A DNA stretch of 64,000 nt from Gnetum montanum. Lineage: Eukaryota; Streptophyta; Gnetopsida; Gnetales; Gnetaceae. Position numbers and translations under genes: made by a program. The stretch is taken from assembly GCA_015680685.1 (NCBI GenBank), contig MNCI01014546.1:85084-149083 (forward strand), in the 5' to 3' direction. Shown here in pieces: positions 23,521 through 35,382 of the stretch (its first letter is position 1; every line of letters starts with the position of its first letter). The notes under the pieces are model-generated. The model made no database searches, was not told the DNA's origin, and was given only the letters and a program-made list of their open reading frames with translations.

Positions 23521-25987
23521 TGTGGTTGTGAAAGCTTGTTTGGACTGATGGTTCTGAAAAAATGTCTTCTCTTTGTATGGTTGTCAGAACCAGCAGTGGG
23601 TTGAAGGTTTACAGCTCTCATAGCATTGCATTGCTGCAGTTGAGTGGGGAGTTCCCCTTACATTGTTGGAGTGGATGGTATGGATCTATCGGTGTGAGAG
23701 TGGCAGATGGATTTGGAGGATGGTATGTATGTGGTGTATCTCTCCCAGGAGAAGGAGTCCTATAATACTCCTGAGCTTGGTAGTGACGTTGTGGTGTAAC
23801 GTGACCAATAGAGTCACTTAGAGAGATTGGTTGTTGCATGTAATAGCCATATGGATCCAGTTGCCTGTAAGGGTATTGTTGCCTTGGCGGTGGCATCCCC
23901 CATGACTATGGGTATTACCACTACTGGTGTTGCTCAATAGGTTGTGACAGAGTTCCACTTGGATAATACGTTAATGGTTGGTGGAATTGCCTCGGGTTAC
24001 CTTGGGGATAAGGTAACCTTCGGGGTGCTTACCGTTTGTTAAGTCATGGGTTAAGTGCATACACCCCAGACTCTTGCAGATGTGAGATTATTGGACAACA
24101 TCCCTTAGGATGGTCATATTGGCATATCTCACATCCACCGTCATTGTCTGTGTTAGAATCCACAACCTCTTTGGTGATATCAATTTTACCCTTACCTTTA
24201 TTACGTGCATTGACCACTTCTCTCTTCTTCTTTTTATCATAGTCACTACCTCGCTCCTTAGACTCCTCTACGATTTTAAGAACAGTTTCGAATCTACTGT
24301 CTAAGGAGTCCCACATTTTTTCTACCTTTTCTGATACTTCTATTGTTAATTTTTGCAACGGAAAAGTTTTCCTATGCACCAGCTCTTCAAGTGATGACTC
24401 TTCCTCCTCCTCACAGAATCTCACTTCCCTTTTTCAGAGGGAAGGATCGTGGTTGTACTCTTCCGCACTTTCTCTCTCACGTAGCTCTCCTTCTTCCTTA
24501 GCTAATTGCTCCAGCAATCTATGGATCTTATGGAACCTAAGCTCTGATAATCTTCCTTGGGCATACGTTCCAAGGGTTCTCCTGGTTTCATGCCTAAGTC
24601 CATCTATGAGATGGCGTAGTTGATCCTGCTGCGAGTAACCATGGCCTGGGCAACAATGTAATAGTGCATAATAATGGCCCATGGCAGCATCCAAGGATTC
24701 ATGATTTCCCTACTTCCATCCTTGGATTTTTTTTCACGGGTTGGACACTCGGGAGTACGTCTGATACTTGTCATTAAACAGTTCTAGCATCGTACTCCAC
24801 CTCCTAATGGTTTCCAATTCTAAGGACCGATACCAGCTTTCTGCTTCCTTTACTAGTGTCTTTGGGAATAATTTTAATTTTTGCCACTCGTTCTCTATGT
24901 TCTGCAAGGCACATGCATCGTGAAATGCTTGTAAGTGGTTTCGAGGATCAGCATTGTATCCCCCCTCAAATCGTGGGATGTTATTCATGTCTAACCTCTT
25001 GATCCTACTATCTTTTTGATGCCTTGTAGGAATTCTTACAGCCTCCGTGATGTCTAACATGCTTTGCGTTGCAAGTAGGGGTTCTTCGTTGTCATTTCAT
25101 TCATAGCATCTATGATGTCTACGCGGTTCCCTACTCTCCCTTCTTTCATGCCTTGATTCTTTCGAGTGCCCTCGTCCTCTTTCTCAACTCTCTCATTGAG
25201 GTTTCTCACTATGTTTACCCTTATCCTCACGGTTAGGCTCCTTATGACTGTGTCCTAACACTGAAGGAGAGGGTGAATGCCTTGATGAAGGGGAAGAAGA
25301 AGGAGAACCATCGCCATGATGATGTTTCCTACCTTCTCTTCAATGGTCTCAGCCCCAATCGTGACGACAATCAGAATGCCTGCCCTTATCATGTGTTTGT
25401 GTTCCCTCATTGAACACTTGGTGTTCGTGGGGATCAAAACTAGGGTTGTGAATTGTGGAGTGAAGGTTCTAATAGACCACCTCCTCACCATTGTTAGGAG
25501 GGGGAACATCATTTTGTGGGGAACCTGTTGAAATCGGTTCACCACCCTCAATTTCGCTTAAGACGGATGGAGCGTTATGGGGTCTTTTACCCTTCAATGA
25601 TGTATAGTATCTCTCCTGTTGCAAATCCCATTGACGTTGCGCTTCTATGGGATGGTAGTCCCTTGCGTTATAATTGCATGCAACATAATCAACATATAAT
25701 TGTGACATGCCTATTCTTGCAAGGGCACGAAGGAGCATGTTGGGGGTTGCTCTGTCTGGAGGCAACACTATGTTACCCTCCAAGTCTCTCCAACGCAATT
25801 GTTCATCTTGATGGGAGACAAAGGTAAAGTCAGGTATGTATTCATCATGATGAATATATACCACATTGAATTGTTGAGGAACTGGCGGTTCTTGGTTATG
25901 TGTGTTGTGCTGCCGACTGTCTCTTGTGTTGTTCCTAGGTAGTGAAGTGCTTTTGTGTGAAGAAGAAGACATTTTTGTCTTATTCAA
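23521..25987 (-). pseudogene. gag of M1
   Basis: Near-open minus-strand segments are 25987-25469, 25060-24734, 24694-24434, 24424-24044 and 23896-23618. They read MSSSSHKSTSLPRNN and VVYIHHDEYIPDFTF, then LRWRDLEGNIVLPPDRATPNM. The capsid-like block is MNNIPRFEGGYNADPRNHLQAF, then KLKLFPKTLVKEAESWYRSLEL and ELFNDKYQTYSRV. The nucleic-acid-binding knuckle CEICQYDHPKGCC (about 24110-24150) fits CX2CX3HX4C. Few stops separate the segments, making it the most readable gag here. The start is the ATG upstream of SSSSHKS, about 130 bases inside the PBS. Confidence 0.87.
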
Positions 25988-26099
25988 TGTGCTATTTACC
26001 GTTATCTTATTTTTCTCTTGATTAACCCTAAGGGTTCATTTAAGCTTCCCAACGATGTGGATGATTTCATGTGTTCTACGTAGCACACAAACAACTAAG

Positions 26100-26117
26100 C
26101 CCCTGACAACGGTGCTA
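26100..26117 (-). other. Primer-binding site of M1 (tRNA-Asp type)
   Basis: On the minus strand TAGCACCGTTGTCAGGGG starts one base after the 5' LTR end. It matches the tRNA-Asp complement TGGCGCCGTTGCCGGGGA at 13 of 18 positions. Confidence 0.7.
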
Positions 26118-26118
26118 A

Positions 26119-26925
26119 TGATGAGTGGCGAGGTACCCTACACTCAACCATACGAATATGAGCATCTCACGCGTGATCCGGTCAAACTCCAAGGACTAAG
26201 TGCTTACGCGCCTTATGGAACACTTAAGGTTAATCAATCGTTGTCTTCCCAAACTTACCTGTATTTTCACGATTGTATGGTTAGGTAAGTTTGAGGTATG
26301 TGATTTTTATATCTTTTTTTTTACGCCTCTGCTAATGGGGAAGGGTGAAGAGATTAAGTTACTAACTTATATTAACTAAGTTCTAATTTCCCTAGTACCA
26401 GTATCCGTTCCCACTTGCCGCACACACCTTGAACCAGTGCAACACTGCTAGGATTACCAAACGCTACTTGTTACTAGGTTACCAAGTGTTACACACGTGC
26501 TCTAAGCGGTCATACTGAATGCACTTAACTAGGAGAGATGAGGGTTGAGAGAGATTTAATTATCTAGGAAAGCAATTAAACATTTAACAATAATTAAATC
26601 CTATTTAGCTTAGTCTGTATGCTGCAAAGTTTATCATAAAGTTCATCTTTATTTCGGTACACAAATGTGTGCTCAGGTACAATTTGCTTGAATAAAGATC
26701 CGTTCACTTTGAGACTCCTACTGCGGGCACATGGAAATTATTCTAACTCTGGAATGGAAAAACTGCTATAGTTTGGCTAAGGTCTAGATCTAGATGGAGA
26801 AACAAGGAAAAGCTGCCTCTTATTTATAGAACTGGCGATGGGCTACGATATCGTGTACGTGATATCGTAGGGGCCGACGCGATATCGCGGATGCAATATC
26901 ACATACACGATATCGCAGCTCATCA
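26119..26925 (-). repeat. 5' LTR of M1
   Basis: On the minus strand it starts TGATGAGCTGCGATATCG and ends TACCTCGCCACTCATCA, 807 bases, and aligns along its length with 19962-20745. U3 holds an array of ATATC / GATAT palindromes (26840-26915). Confidence 0.9.
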
Positions 26926-29036
26926 CCCATCTAATCTCTGAAATTCTCCTTTAACTTTTCATGCAGCTTGGCCTCATTTTTCCACGCGCTTATTTCAATG
27001 GCTATCTTCTATTGGATTGCACGTACCTCCTCCATTGAGAGGGTTCGATTCTCTCTGGCCAAATGGTTCATGTCTTGGTTAACCTTGACTAACTGTTCTC
27101 GTAATTGCTGAAAGTTTTCTTCGAGAATATTCTTTTGTTTCTCCACAGCGATCAACCGAAGATTGTTAACAACAAGCTATTTATTCTCTTTTTTTAAGGC
27201 TCTGAGTGCCTTGGTGTGTGCGTAGGTTTGCGCTTGTGTCTTGGAGGCATCCCAATTGGCCTTCTCCTTCTCCTCCACCACTCTTTTATTATTTGTCAGT
27301 AGCTTATTAAGGTACTCCATCCTGAAAGTGTCCAGCTGGTCTGCAGGAACAAACTGAGATGGGTCCCATTGTGCAGCTTGCAAGGTAACAAGCCTCTCTT
27401 AAAGTCTTGCCAACTTTACTTCTGTATGCTTGGCCTTGGTCTCTACCATGACTAGCTTTCCTTTGGTGGAGATGAGGTCTGATTGTGCTACTGTGACATC
27501 TTATGGGATGTCAAACAAGGATGTCATTACTTGTCCTTTCTATAGCAATTGATCAAGGACATCTTTGTGCTTTGTAGGAGTCATTGAGGGATCAGCTAGA
27601 ATTTGAGCATCTCATGCTTCTGTGAAATCTATTGGTGGCACAACAGGGATGTTGAAAGATTCTTTGATGTGGTCCATGACCACTTCTATGGCTCCTGCTA
27701 TATCTTGGTGTTGCATGACCACCACTGTGGCCCCTTCACCTGTTTCCAATTGCACCTGGAAAGACGTAGCGTTCCCTAAAATATATTGTGACCAATGGGT
27801 CTCCTCTCCTCCTGTTTGAATGGACACCTCACCCTGTGTGAAATCAATAGAAACTATGGGCCGTATGGTGTTGTCAATGATGCAGAAGATATTAGCATCA
27901 TCATGACTTCCCCAACTGACCGTCTTAGCGATGGCCCTGAGATGGCTCATCAACAGTCTATAATCCTGTGGCAGTGGTGGCGATTGGTCTTGCTGGCTCG
28001 TGCTAGGTCTTGCTTGTTGTTAACTGGGCCTTGTGCTTAGGAGTTGGCTAGGCCTTGCAGTTTGAGTTGTAGTGGGCCCCATCGGTTGTTCTTGCCCTGG
28101 CTCTAGTGTCTCACTAGCACTCTTCCTTGGGGCTAGTGGCTTCAGCAGTTCCACAAACGAAGCATTTTGGGCTCTTCTGGGAACATCATTGGTGTACCCT
28201 AGAATACCAGCACATTTGCATAGCTTCTTGATGAGCCAAGGGAAGGGCAACGTGAACTTCCCTATCTTGCATTCTTCAAACTGCCTCAAGATCTCCATGA
28301 GATACAGATGAGGAAGGTTAGCATTAACCTTTCCCATCAATATCGTACTTCCTTCTGCTGCATATGTTGAAATTCTGTTTAATCCTCTTGTGGGGAAGAT
28401 GTGATAAGTATCAATCTTGAAGTATATCCTTTCTTCTAGCTTTAACTCTCCATATGTCTTATCTTCTCTGTCGTACGTCCTCTTCAACCAAATCTTTCAA
28501 GCATTAGCATCGGAGTAAGTGGGTAGGTGAGCAACTTTTGGCCTTGTATTCGAAAGGTTTAACACTTCTGAAATGGCTTTGGTAGAAAAATCTATAGATA
28601 CACCACCAATATCAACTGTGGTGCCTTCTTCCTTATTATGCCAAAATTAGTACATTTCTCCTAAGTACCAAGCACCACTTTCAGAGAGGATAGGCCATAA
28701 TGGGAACCCTTTGAGTTGGTCCCTAACAACCTCAAGAGCGAATTCTGTGAAAGGTTCGAAGTTTAATTCCACGATCACAACTTCCGATGTGGACCTTTCT
28801 TAGATAGCCTGGACACGCTTTGGGGACAATGTGAGGTGTTGTCCCTATTCAGGTGCTTCAATAGCTCCTCCTTTCGCCTGTCTCGACTGCACAGTAGTAG
28901 GAGTCTCTTGATGGATGCTAAATGATTATGCCTCCCGCTCTGCACGTTGCTTGGGAGATGCTTGTCCTTTGCCTCTCCTAGGTCATTTGGACATACCTTA
29001 AGAGGGTCCTTCTTATTGTCTATGTTTAGGGGCCAT
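26926..29036 (-). pseudogene. 3' ORF of M2, proximal segment (plant transposon protein domain + coiled coil)
   Basis: It starts at an ATG reading MAPKHRQ, parallel to element A's MAPKPKH. The PF20167-type domain is visible as LNFEPFTEFALEVVRDQLKG, then GAWYLGEMY and VDIGGVSIDFSTKAISEVL. A 155-codon open frame (28487-28020) follows with LEERIYFKIDTYHIFPTRGL, LPHLYLMEIL and FTLPFPWLIKKLCKCAGI. Then come a Pro/Thr/Ser-rich linker and charged coiled-coil sequence (27953-27612, 27383-27177). Several stops break it. It is interrupted at 26926 by M1. No catalytic motif or membrane segment is seen, and function is unknown. Confidence 0.8.
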
Positions 29037-29349
29037 CTACAATCACACAGGGTCAACCATTATTAAGGTTGTTTACAAAATTTAAATTACACCTTACTTC
29101 TTCCTTAATGAATTTGTTTCTTATTTTGTGTGATTCAGAGTTAGAAAATTTTGTGGTAATGTCCCCTAAAAGTTTTAATATTGGGTCCTGTTTGATTAGA
29201 TGGCTTCAAAATTTTAATTTTCTAGTATCGGTAAGGAGATAAGATTATTTTTTGGTAACATGTTTATTATTTTTATAATCAATTACCCTTTATAGTATCC
29301 TTTAGACGATGATGAATTTCAAAAAATTTATACACAATTTGGAGTGTAC

Positions 29350-29364
29350 GCCTCTCCCATGATT
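29350..29364 (-). other. PPT-like motif between internal promoter and 3' ORF of M2
   Basis: On the minus strand GGAGTGTTTAGCTTAATCATGGGAGAGG, equivalent to E's GGAGTGTTTCACTTAGTCGTGGGGGAG (53352-53378). It lies about 320 bases ahead of the 3' ORF start. Confidence 0.5.
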
Positions 29365-29537
29365 AAGCTAAACACTCCTGGTTCACGTAAGTTCGAATGG
29401 AATGAAAATTGGAGTGCTAGCAGGTGAGTTATGGTTAGTAGACCAAGAGGTGCACAAGTCGCAAGTCATAGAAGAAAATTTGAAAAAATTCCCCCACGTG
29501 AACAGTTGAGAATGATGTTGATGTGGAAGGGGGGGAT

Positions 29538-29640
29538 CCATATATATAGTTTTTGAGGACACGATATCACGTACACGATAGTGCGGCCCCAATATCGCAT
29601 CCAACCCGATATCGAGGACCCGATATCGCAACCCAACGAA
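29538..29640 (-). promoter_or_regulatory. Candidate internal LTR-like promoter of M2
   Basis: On the minus strand an array of GATATCG / CGATATT palindromic motifs (29562-29632) is followed by a TATA sequence CTATATATATGG (about 29549-29538). M2's own LTR U3 carries the same motif class (33900-33950). It is located ahead of the 3' ORF and parallels modules in A and E. Promoter activity is inference. Confidence 0.55.
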
Positions 29641-29649
29641 AATAGGGTA

Positions 29650-30959
29650 CGTAGGAAAATTGATAAATTTTTGAAATTCTAAACTCAAAAATGAAGGACT
29701 TGAGGTCGGTGTAAAAGGTCCAGGGTAATGTGAAATAGACCAGAAGGCATAAAAAAGTATAATTGTGTAGAAGCTGACAATGAAATATATGAATTGGATG
29801 AGGAGAAAGGACATGTTTCGATACAGAGGAACGTTTGAATTAGAAGGATGAGGAGGGAAAGGACAATGTTGGTAATGAAATTCTCGGAGGGTATAAAATA
29901 ATGTGATGGTACAAATTACAAAAGTCACATAAGTGGGTCCTTCCCAAAGCAAGTTCCAACCTATAATGCCCTTGCGTAACCACACCTTAAAATGTCCGTA
30001 GGCACTAGAAGGGTTAAATGTAATCTACACCCATTTCACAAAACACAAACACATAAATACTACTCTGATGAGGTATAAATTCAATGCTACATAAGTCACG
30101 AGTCCCAATTACATGAACAGCGAGATGGGACGAATTGTAGAAGGGATTGCAAAGAGTGGGACATGAGGTAACTGACTCAGGGCACAATGAATCCTCAATG
30201 TAAGGCATGATTAATGTGTCATTAACCTGTCACTCAAAAATCAGGACCAAGTCCATTCCTCTGATCAATGACATCGCATTGTTTCATCCTAATGATAAAC
30301 AATAATGAGAGCATCATGACGGCAAGTCGTACGATCACTTGGCATTTCGTACAAGGGAGGAGTGGTTCTTACTTTGTGGTACCTTTTTTTTTATGAAATG
30401 CTTAATCCAGAGAAGCCACCTACCTTCAGGCATGGATGCATGTCTTTCCAGTGGGACCCCCTAGAATGGCATTGGGTTTCTTTATTGAGTGCCTTTTTAT
30501 TACTCTTACTCCAATTGTCTGTTAGATCTACAAGGATCTTAGTACAACCTGGCTGCATGATGGCTTCCACAAACGTCACCAAAGAGAATCCACAAGTTCC
30601 CTTGATGTCACACCCTAGCCATTCCTGCTTAGTCCATCCTTCTTCGCTCTGGGTATAATGAATACAAAATTACTTTAAGTTTTAATGATTAGGAATCATT
30701 GTACCCAGGGTAGAACCTCTTATTAATAGAATGTGTGGATGGATGTTGTGGGCTCACTGTTCAAATAATTAGTCATCTGAGACTTGGTAGCATAGAACAA
30801 CACCTCAACCAATGAGTCACATGAGTGTTTTATTCGTAGATGAGATTACTCATAAAAATACAAAAAGACAAAACAATAAATTGAAAGATGAAAAACTAGA
30901 AAACAAAAAATTGTAAAATTAAAGAAAAGGAAAACATTTATTAATTTTGTTGTTGTTAG
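29650..30959 (-). other. Non-coding region between gag and internal promoter of M2
   Basis: No credible coding sequence. It shares segments with E's 51480-53100, for example ATTAATAAGAGGTTC(G/T)(G/A) (E about 51975; M2 about 30710 reversed) and the CTCCACAAGTTCCCTTGATGTCACACCCT block at 30585-30615 (E about 52085). It shows no pol remnant. Confidence 0.65.
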
Positions 30960-32947
30960 AATGGGAGATACCCCCCATAACTAAATGGTTGAGCAAAGTT
31001 AGAATTAATAAATGGAGGGTTAGGATCCTTACATGTTGGAAATATTGGGACCCAGTCATACTTACCCCATTGGGGTTCACACACTTGATTAGAGTTGACA
31101 TAGTGGGGCAAGTTATAAGATGTGGTTAATTTATAAGGAGTTGACCCACTATGGTACTTATGACCATAAGATGGTATGCAAGGATCAACATGTCTCCCCA
31201 TGTGGCTATATTCATTAGGTTGCATGGTTGTTGGAGTATTGAGTGGTGGCCCTGATAAGGTAACATGAGGCATTGGCTTCAAAGAGGAAGATGCACCACA
31301 GTGTTGGACTTGTGCTGAGTTGGTAGATGCAATGGTTTCTGAATTGTGGTGTCCCTTTCTATAGCCATGTCTAAAGAAGGGATGCCTATGATGTTGTGGA
31401 GGATTCCCACTGCTATTGACAGTAGAAGCACAAGTAACGTTCATGGGTTGATGCTGTGGTGCAAATCCTTCAGGTACAATTGGTGGCAATGTAGAAGGAA
31501 GTGAAGGATGAGAATTTTGAAATTAAGGATAAGTGTAAGGTACCCAAGGTGGCGATCTTGTTGGTGAGGATACGGGTTGATAGTATTGAGGAGAATAATA
31601 ATAATGTGACGAGATAGAGGATATTGACCCAGTTGGGAAAACAGGGTGTTGAACTTGATAAGCACTTTGGTTCGGATGGTATGAAGGGTGTAACTAGTTT
31701 GGGGATGGCCTTCCCCATGACTGGGATTATTGCCACTGTGATTGAACACAGTATTTCTGCATGAACTCTGGATGTAACATTCTTCCCCAATGCTCATATA
31801 AATGTGACAAGATTGGGCATTGCCCCTTGGGGTAATTGTACAGGCAAATGTTACATTGATACGTATGATTGGTAGTTAAGTTCTTATTCTCTTCAACCCT
31901 TCTTTCTGATTGTCTAAAGGTGTTTTGTACTATTTCTTGGGTTGTCATAATTCTACCTCTAATAGTGTTCGCATATTCTCCACATTTTTCATGCATCCAT
32001 TCCATCATCTTATTGATCTTTGCCTCAATTTCATCTAATGATTGTAGTACTGGCAAAGATGGTTCTTCCTCCTTAGGGTGAGTTGATTTATCCTCTTCAT
32101 AATCATGGGCCCTTGTTGATTTTTGGGCCTATTGAGATTTTTTAGCATTCTCCCATTTAGCCATTTCTCCTTCTTCTTTTACTACTCGCTTGATAAGCTT
32201 TTGAAATTGATGGGTTCGTAGCTCATATAGTTGACCTTGGGTGTACATCCCTAGGATCTCCCTTGTTTCATTACAAAGCCCATCTATGATATGGTACATT
32301 AGCCTTTCCTCAAATAACCCAAGGCCTGGGCAGTTGTTTAACAGTGTATAATATATTTCTAAGGCCATGTCCAAGGGTTCATGTTGCACTTGTTTCCACT
32401 CTTGGATTTGTCTCCTCAAGGCTGACACTCTCGCATAAGTTTGATATCTTTCATTAAATAGTTCCACCATTGTCGACCAACGTCGAATTGATTTTGGTTT
32501 TAACGACCTATACCATACTTTTGCTTGGCCAATGAGTGTCGTAGGAAAGAGCTTAAGTTTTTGCCATCCATTATCAATGTTATTCCATATACAAGCATCA
32601 TGGAAGGCTTGTAGATGGTGTTGCAGATCTAAATTGTAGCCTCTTGAAAACTTAGGAAAGTTGTTTAAGTCAAGCCTGGGTAGACGGCTTTCCTTACGAT
32701 GCCTGCGGAATATTCAAACAACCTTTTGTATTTTTGTTAGGCTTGTAGTGGCTAGTAGGGGTTCATCATCACTAGGTATGTTATGCATTTGTGAGTTGGG
32801 ACGATGTTGTTTACGTTTATGCTCATAGGAAACCCCTACATCAGATTGGGTACTCCAAACTTCATCTTCAGCGTTATATAATTCATTGGTTCTCCAATGA
32901 ATTGCCTTACTAGTTGTTGCATTATCATAGTCTTGTGAGAGAGACAT
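30960..32947 (-). pseudogene. gag of M2
   Basis: It begins MSLSQDYDNATTSKAIHWRTNELYN, closely matching E's gag start (IHWRTNELYNEED). The capsid-like region follows with DLNNFPKFSRG-type sequence (about 32650), ELFNERYQTYARVSALRRQIQEWKQ (32470-32400) and a leucine-rich TREILGMYTQGQLYEL block. The knuckle is CNICLYNYPKGQC (about 31840), where the His of CX2CX3HX4C is Tyr. A Pro/His/Ser-rich tail runs down to HPFFRHGYRKGHH and the PPT-like TTAGTTATGGGGGG. A stretch of the N-terminal third present in E is missing here. Stops and shifts are present. Confidence 0.82.
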
Positions 32948-33065
32948 TGTTGTGAATCGTGTGTGACTTAATTGAATTTAATTTAATCTCTTTTCTAAAG
33001 GATATATCGTTAATACTTGTTACAATGATCTTGTATGATATAACTAATCTAGATAACTAGCACCA

Positions 33066-33083
33066 TCCCTAGCAACGGCGCCA
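33066..33083 (-). other. Primer-binding site of M2 (tRNA-Asp type)
   Basis: On the minus strand TGGCGCCGTTGCTAGGGA matches the tRNA-Asp complement at 16 of 18 positions, the best match in the window. One base separates it from the LTR. Confidence 0.85.
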
Positions 33084-33084
33084 A

Positions 33085-33965
33085 TGATGAGTGGTGAGGT
33101 ACCCCTACACTCAACCATACGAATACGAACGTTTCACGCACAATTCGGTTGAACTCCACAGACGAGCTAGTTGTGGTATCAAGATAGTTACTCGTTGATC
33201 GCAGTCTGCTGTCTTCCCACCTAGACTAGTATATGCTTTGTCACGTATGGTTTAGTCCAAAGTGAGGTGTATGATGTGGTTTCTAACCTAGTGCTACTCC
33301 TAGAGGCAATGGAAAATAACTTTAATTAAGCTAGGAGGAAAAGAGAGAGAGAGAGTTAAGCTAATAGGAAGTGGGAGAGAGAATCTAAGCTAGCCTAAGT
33401 GCGATGAGCATCCGTTCCTTAATCATCCATCACATCTTGGACCTCGTGCACGACTACCACTAGGATTACCAAGCACATGGCCTAGGTATGCTACTAGGAT
33501 ACCAAGTAGTCACACTTGAATGCTCGTGATTAAGTTGTACTCATTCTGCGTTTAAGGAGTTTAGGGTGAAGAGACATTAACTATGAAAGCAATAAATAAC
33601 AATAACAATTAAATAATGAAACTAAGTGAATGCTGCAATGATGAAGTAATCTTGATCTTTATTTTCGATCATGTGTGTGTCCAAGTACGTCACACTCGAA
33701 TAAAGGTGTCATACAATTACAATCATCACACTGCAGGCATGCACTAGGGGAAAGGGTTGAGAAGAACTAAAAATGAACTAACTTCTATCTACTGGAAACT
33801 AACTAAAAAACTAACCAACTCCCTGACTCCTTGTGCCTACATGTGTATTTATAGGCCTGCACAAGAGTCACGATATTGTGTATCCGATATCATTTCTTAG
33901 GTCGCGATATCGCGTACCCGATATTGGGGGTCAGATATCGAAGCCTATTGAATCATGATTCATCA
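33085..33965 (-). repeat. 5' LTR of M2
   Basis: On the minus strand it begins TGATGAATCATGATTCAATAGG and ends TACCTCACCACTCATCA, 881 bases. U3 has GATATCGCG/CGATATT palindromes, then a TATAAATA box (about 33847-33854). It is clearly related to E's LTRs. The target duplication ATAAC follows at 33966-33970. Confidence 0.9.
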
Positions 33966-33970
33966 ATAAC

Positions 33971-35023
33971 TTTGACTACATGTATCCATAGGCTATATAA
34001 CTAACACAATGCTTTGGTAGAACCTAAGTAGAAACATAATGTTGCCTCCAACACAATTCACATCCATAAAGTTTCACATTTAAAGCAAATGAAAGATGAA
34101 TGTCTATGATCTTATTAATTTGTGTCCAAACTTATTAATTTTATGAATGAAGTTGAATTTGTGTTCCATGTTTCACTATGGACATTATGAACCTAATAAA
34201 CTATTAGTATTGAGTATAGTATTCCATGTTTTTCTGCAATAGTATATTTCATAATGTCCATAAACTATTGCAAGCAAAATAATATACTCATAGTTGAGCT
34301 ATGCTCTTGTTAACATAACATGTAGGCACAGCGTTAGAACAAAATCTACAACTATATATAATCCTAAGCCTTATGGCCATCAATGAGCTAAACAGATAAT
34401 ATCCATATTCAAAAAAGCAAAAGAACACATAGTTTATGGGGCCACAATGGCTCATATCGCAAGGAGTAATGAGTGTTAAACAATGTCAATGTGTCTTCAT
34501 GGATGTTTTTCCACAAGTGAAAGTTGGCAAATGTTTTCAAAACACATTTATGGGGGGTTTAGGCACTTTGCAAGGACCATAAAGAACATTTCATAGCTTA
34601 AGTTCTTGCATTGTCATATTTAATATCTATATATTTTTTTAATGCATAGCATGAAGGTAATGGGTTGATTTTAAAAGCCACACACTTGTGAGGATCAACA
34701 ATTACATTTGTACGTAAATAAGTTATCAATTTGAATTGTGTTCAGGACACTATTATGTTTTCATTAAAGTAGTCAAAATTACCATGATTGAGTGCATTGG
34801 TAACCCTCCAAACCCTTTAAAAATGGCCCATATAAATACATCTCGAGAGTGGAAAAAGGTTTGTACAGCCACCACATAGCTTACAACACAAGCATACCCT
34901 GGAAGGTCATGGGCCCAAACTGTACAAGAAAGGTTAGTAAAAAAACACGTATAGTACTCCCAAACCGTTAATGAAAACAAATAAGAATTAAACGGTCCCC
35001 CACACGCAAAATTTGAGGGCTTT
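33971..35023. other. Intergenic DNA upstream of the p23 gene
   Basis: AT-rich with no supported gene. The 34200-34270 region contains near-repeats of CTATTAGTATTGAGTATAG and ATAATGTCCATAAACTATT. The right end grades into the p23 promoter. Confidence 0.55.
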
Positions 35024-35190
35024 TTCACGAAGAGAAACATGAATGTTCTGGAACGTGTTTGCTAAGCATCGGGGAGCCCTACACGACGAAGTTTCCGGAA
35101 GTTGTCGCCAAATTAGTTCTTCCTGTACATGCCTGTGCCGCCGTTTGAAATCGCTAATTAATTTTGCCGTTAAAAATGATATCTATAAAT
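35024..35190 (+). promoter_or_regulatory. p23 promoter: heat-shock elements and TATA box
   Basis: Two perfect three-unit heat-shock elements of the form GAAnnTTCnnGAA lie at 35041-35053 (GAATGTTCTGGAA) and 35088-35100 (GAAGTTTCCGGAA). A two-unit TTCACGAA is at 35024-35031. A TATA box (TATAAATA) is at 35184-35191, about 85-140 bases downstream and about 190 bases before the start codon. Plant heat-shock factors bind such arrays, so heat induction is expected but not shown here. Confidence 0.75.
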
Positions 35191-35382
35191 ATATATGACG
35201 CAGGTAACGTTGTCCGTTAGATTTGCGAGGGGTCTGTTAAAAAGCAGAGCCAGCGAGGGTTTTGTGATTTCTGTGTTCAAATATTCTCTGCTCTGATCTC
35301 GTCGTCACGCTTCGCTTCATTTTCTCGGTTCTCCACACACTTTTCAATCAAATCTCGAAGCGCCTCGCTCATTCTCGGCAAA

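Larger units (their letters stand above)
19962..26925 (-). mobile_element. Element M1: Athila-type retrotransposon nested in M2 (gag-protease, RT to integrase deleted)
   Basis: Two full LTRs (26119-26925 and 19962-20745) bracket a PBS, gag, protease and a non-coding 3' region. Flanking bases are CCCAC (19957-19961) and CCCAT (26926-26930), a 5-base duplication with one change. Element E's uninterrupted homologous site reads GTGGG on the sense strand, matching the CCCAC copy. The protease region jumps straight into the segment that follows integrase in element B, so RT, RNase H and integrase are missing. By eye the LTRs differ at roughly 6-8% of positions over the first 280 bases. Confidence 0.87.
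19603..33965 (-). mobile_element. Element M2: pol-less Athila-type retrotransposon (gag + 3' ORF), interrupted by M1
   Basis: It is flanked by identical 5-base duplications ATAAC (19598-19602 and 33966-33970), which fix both ends. On the minus strand: 5' LTR (33965-33085), PBS, gag (32947-30960), non-coding DNA, a U3-like palindrome/TATA module (about 29640-29540), PPT-like motif (about 29360), then a 3' ORF (29036-26926, continued 19961-19621). No protease, RT or integrase remnant is seen between gag and 3' ORF. The 3' LTR is reduced to its last ~18 bases. Element M1 is inserted in the 3' ORF. Confidence 0.85.
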
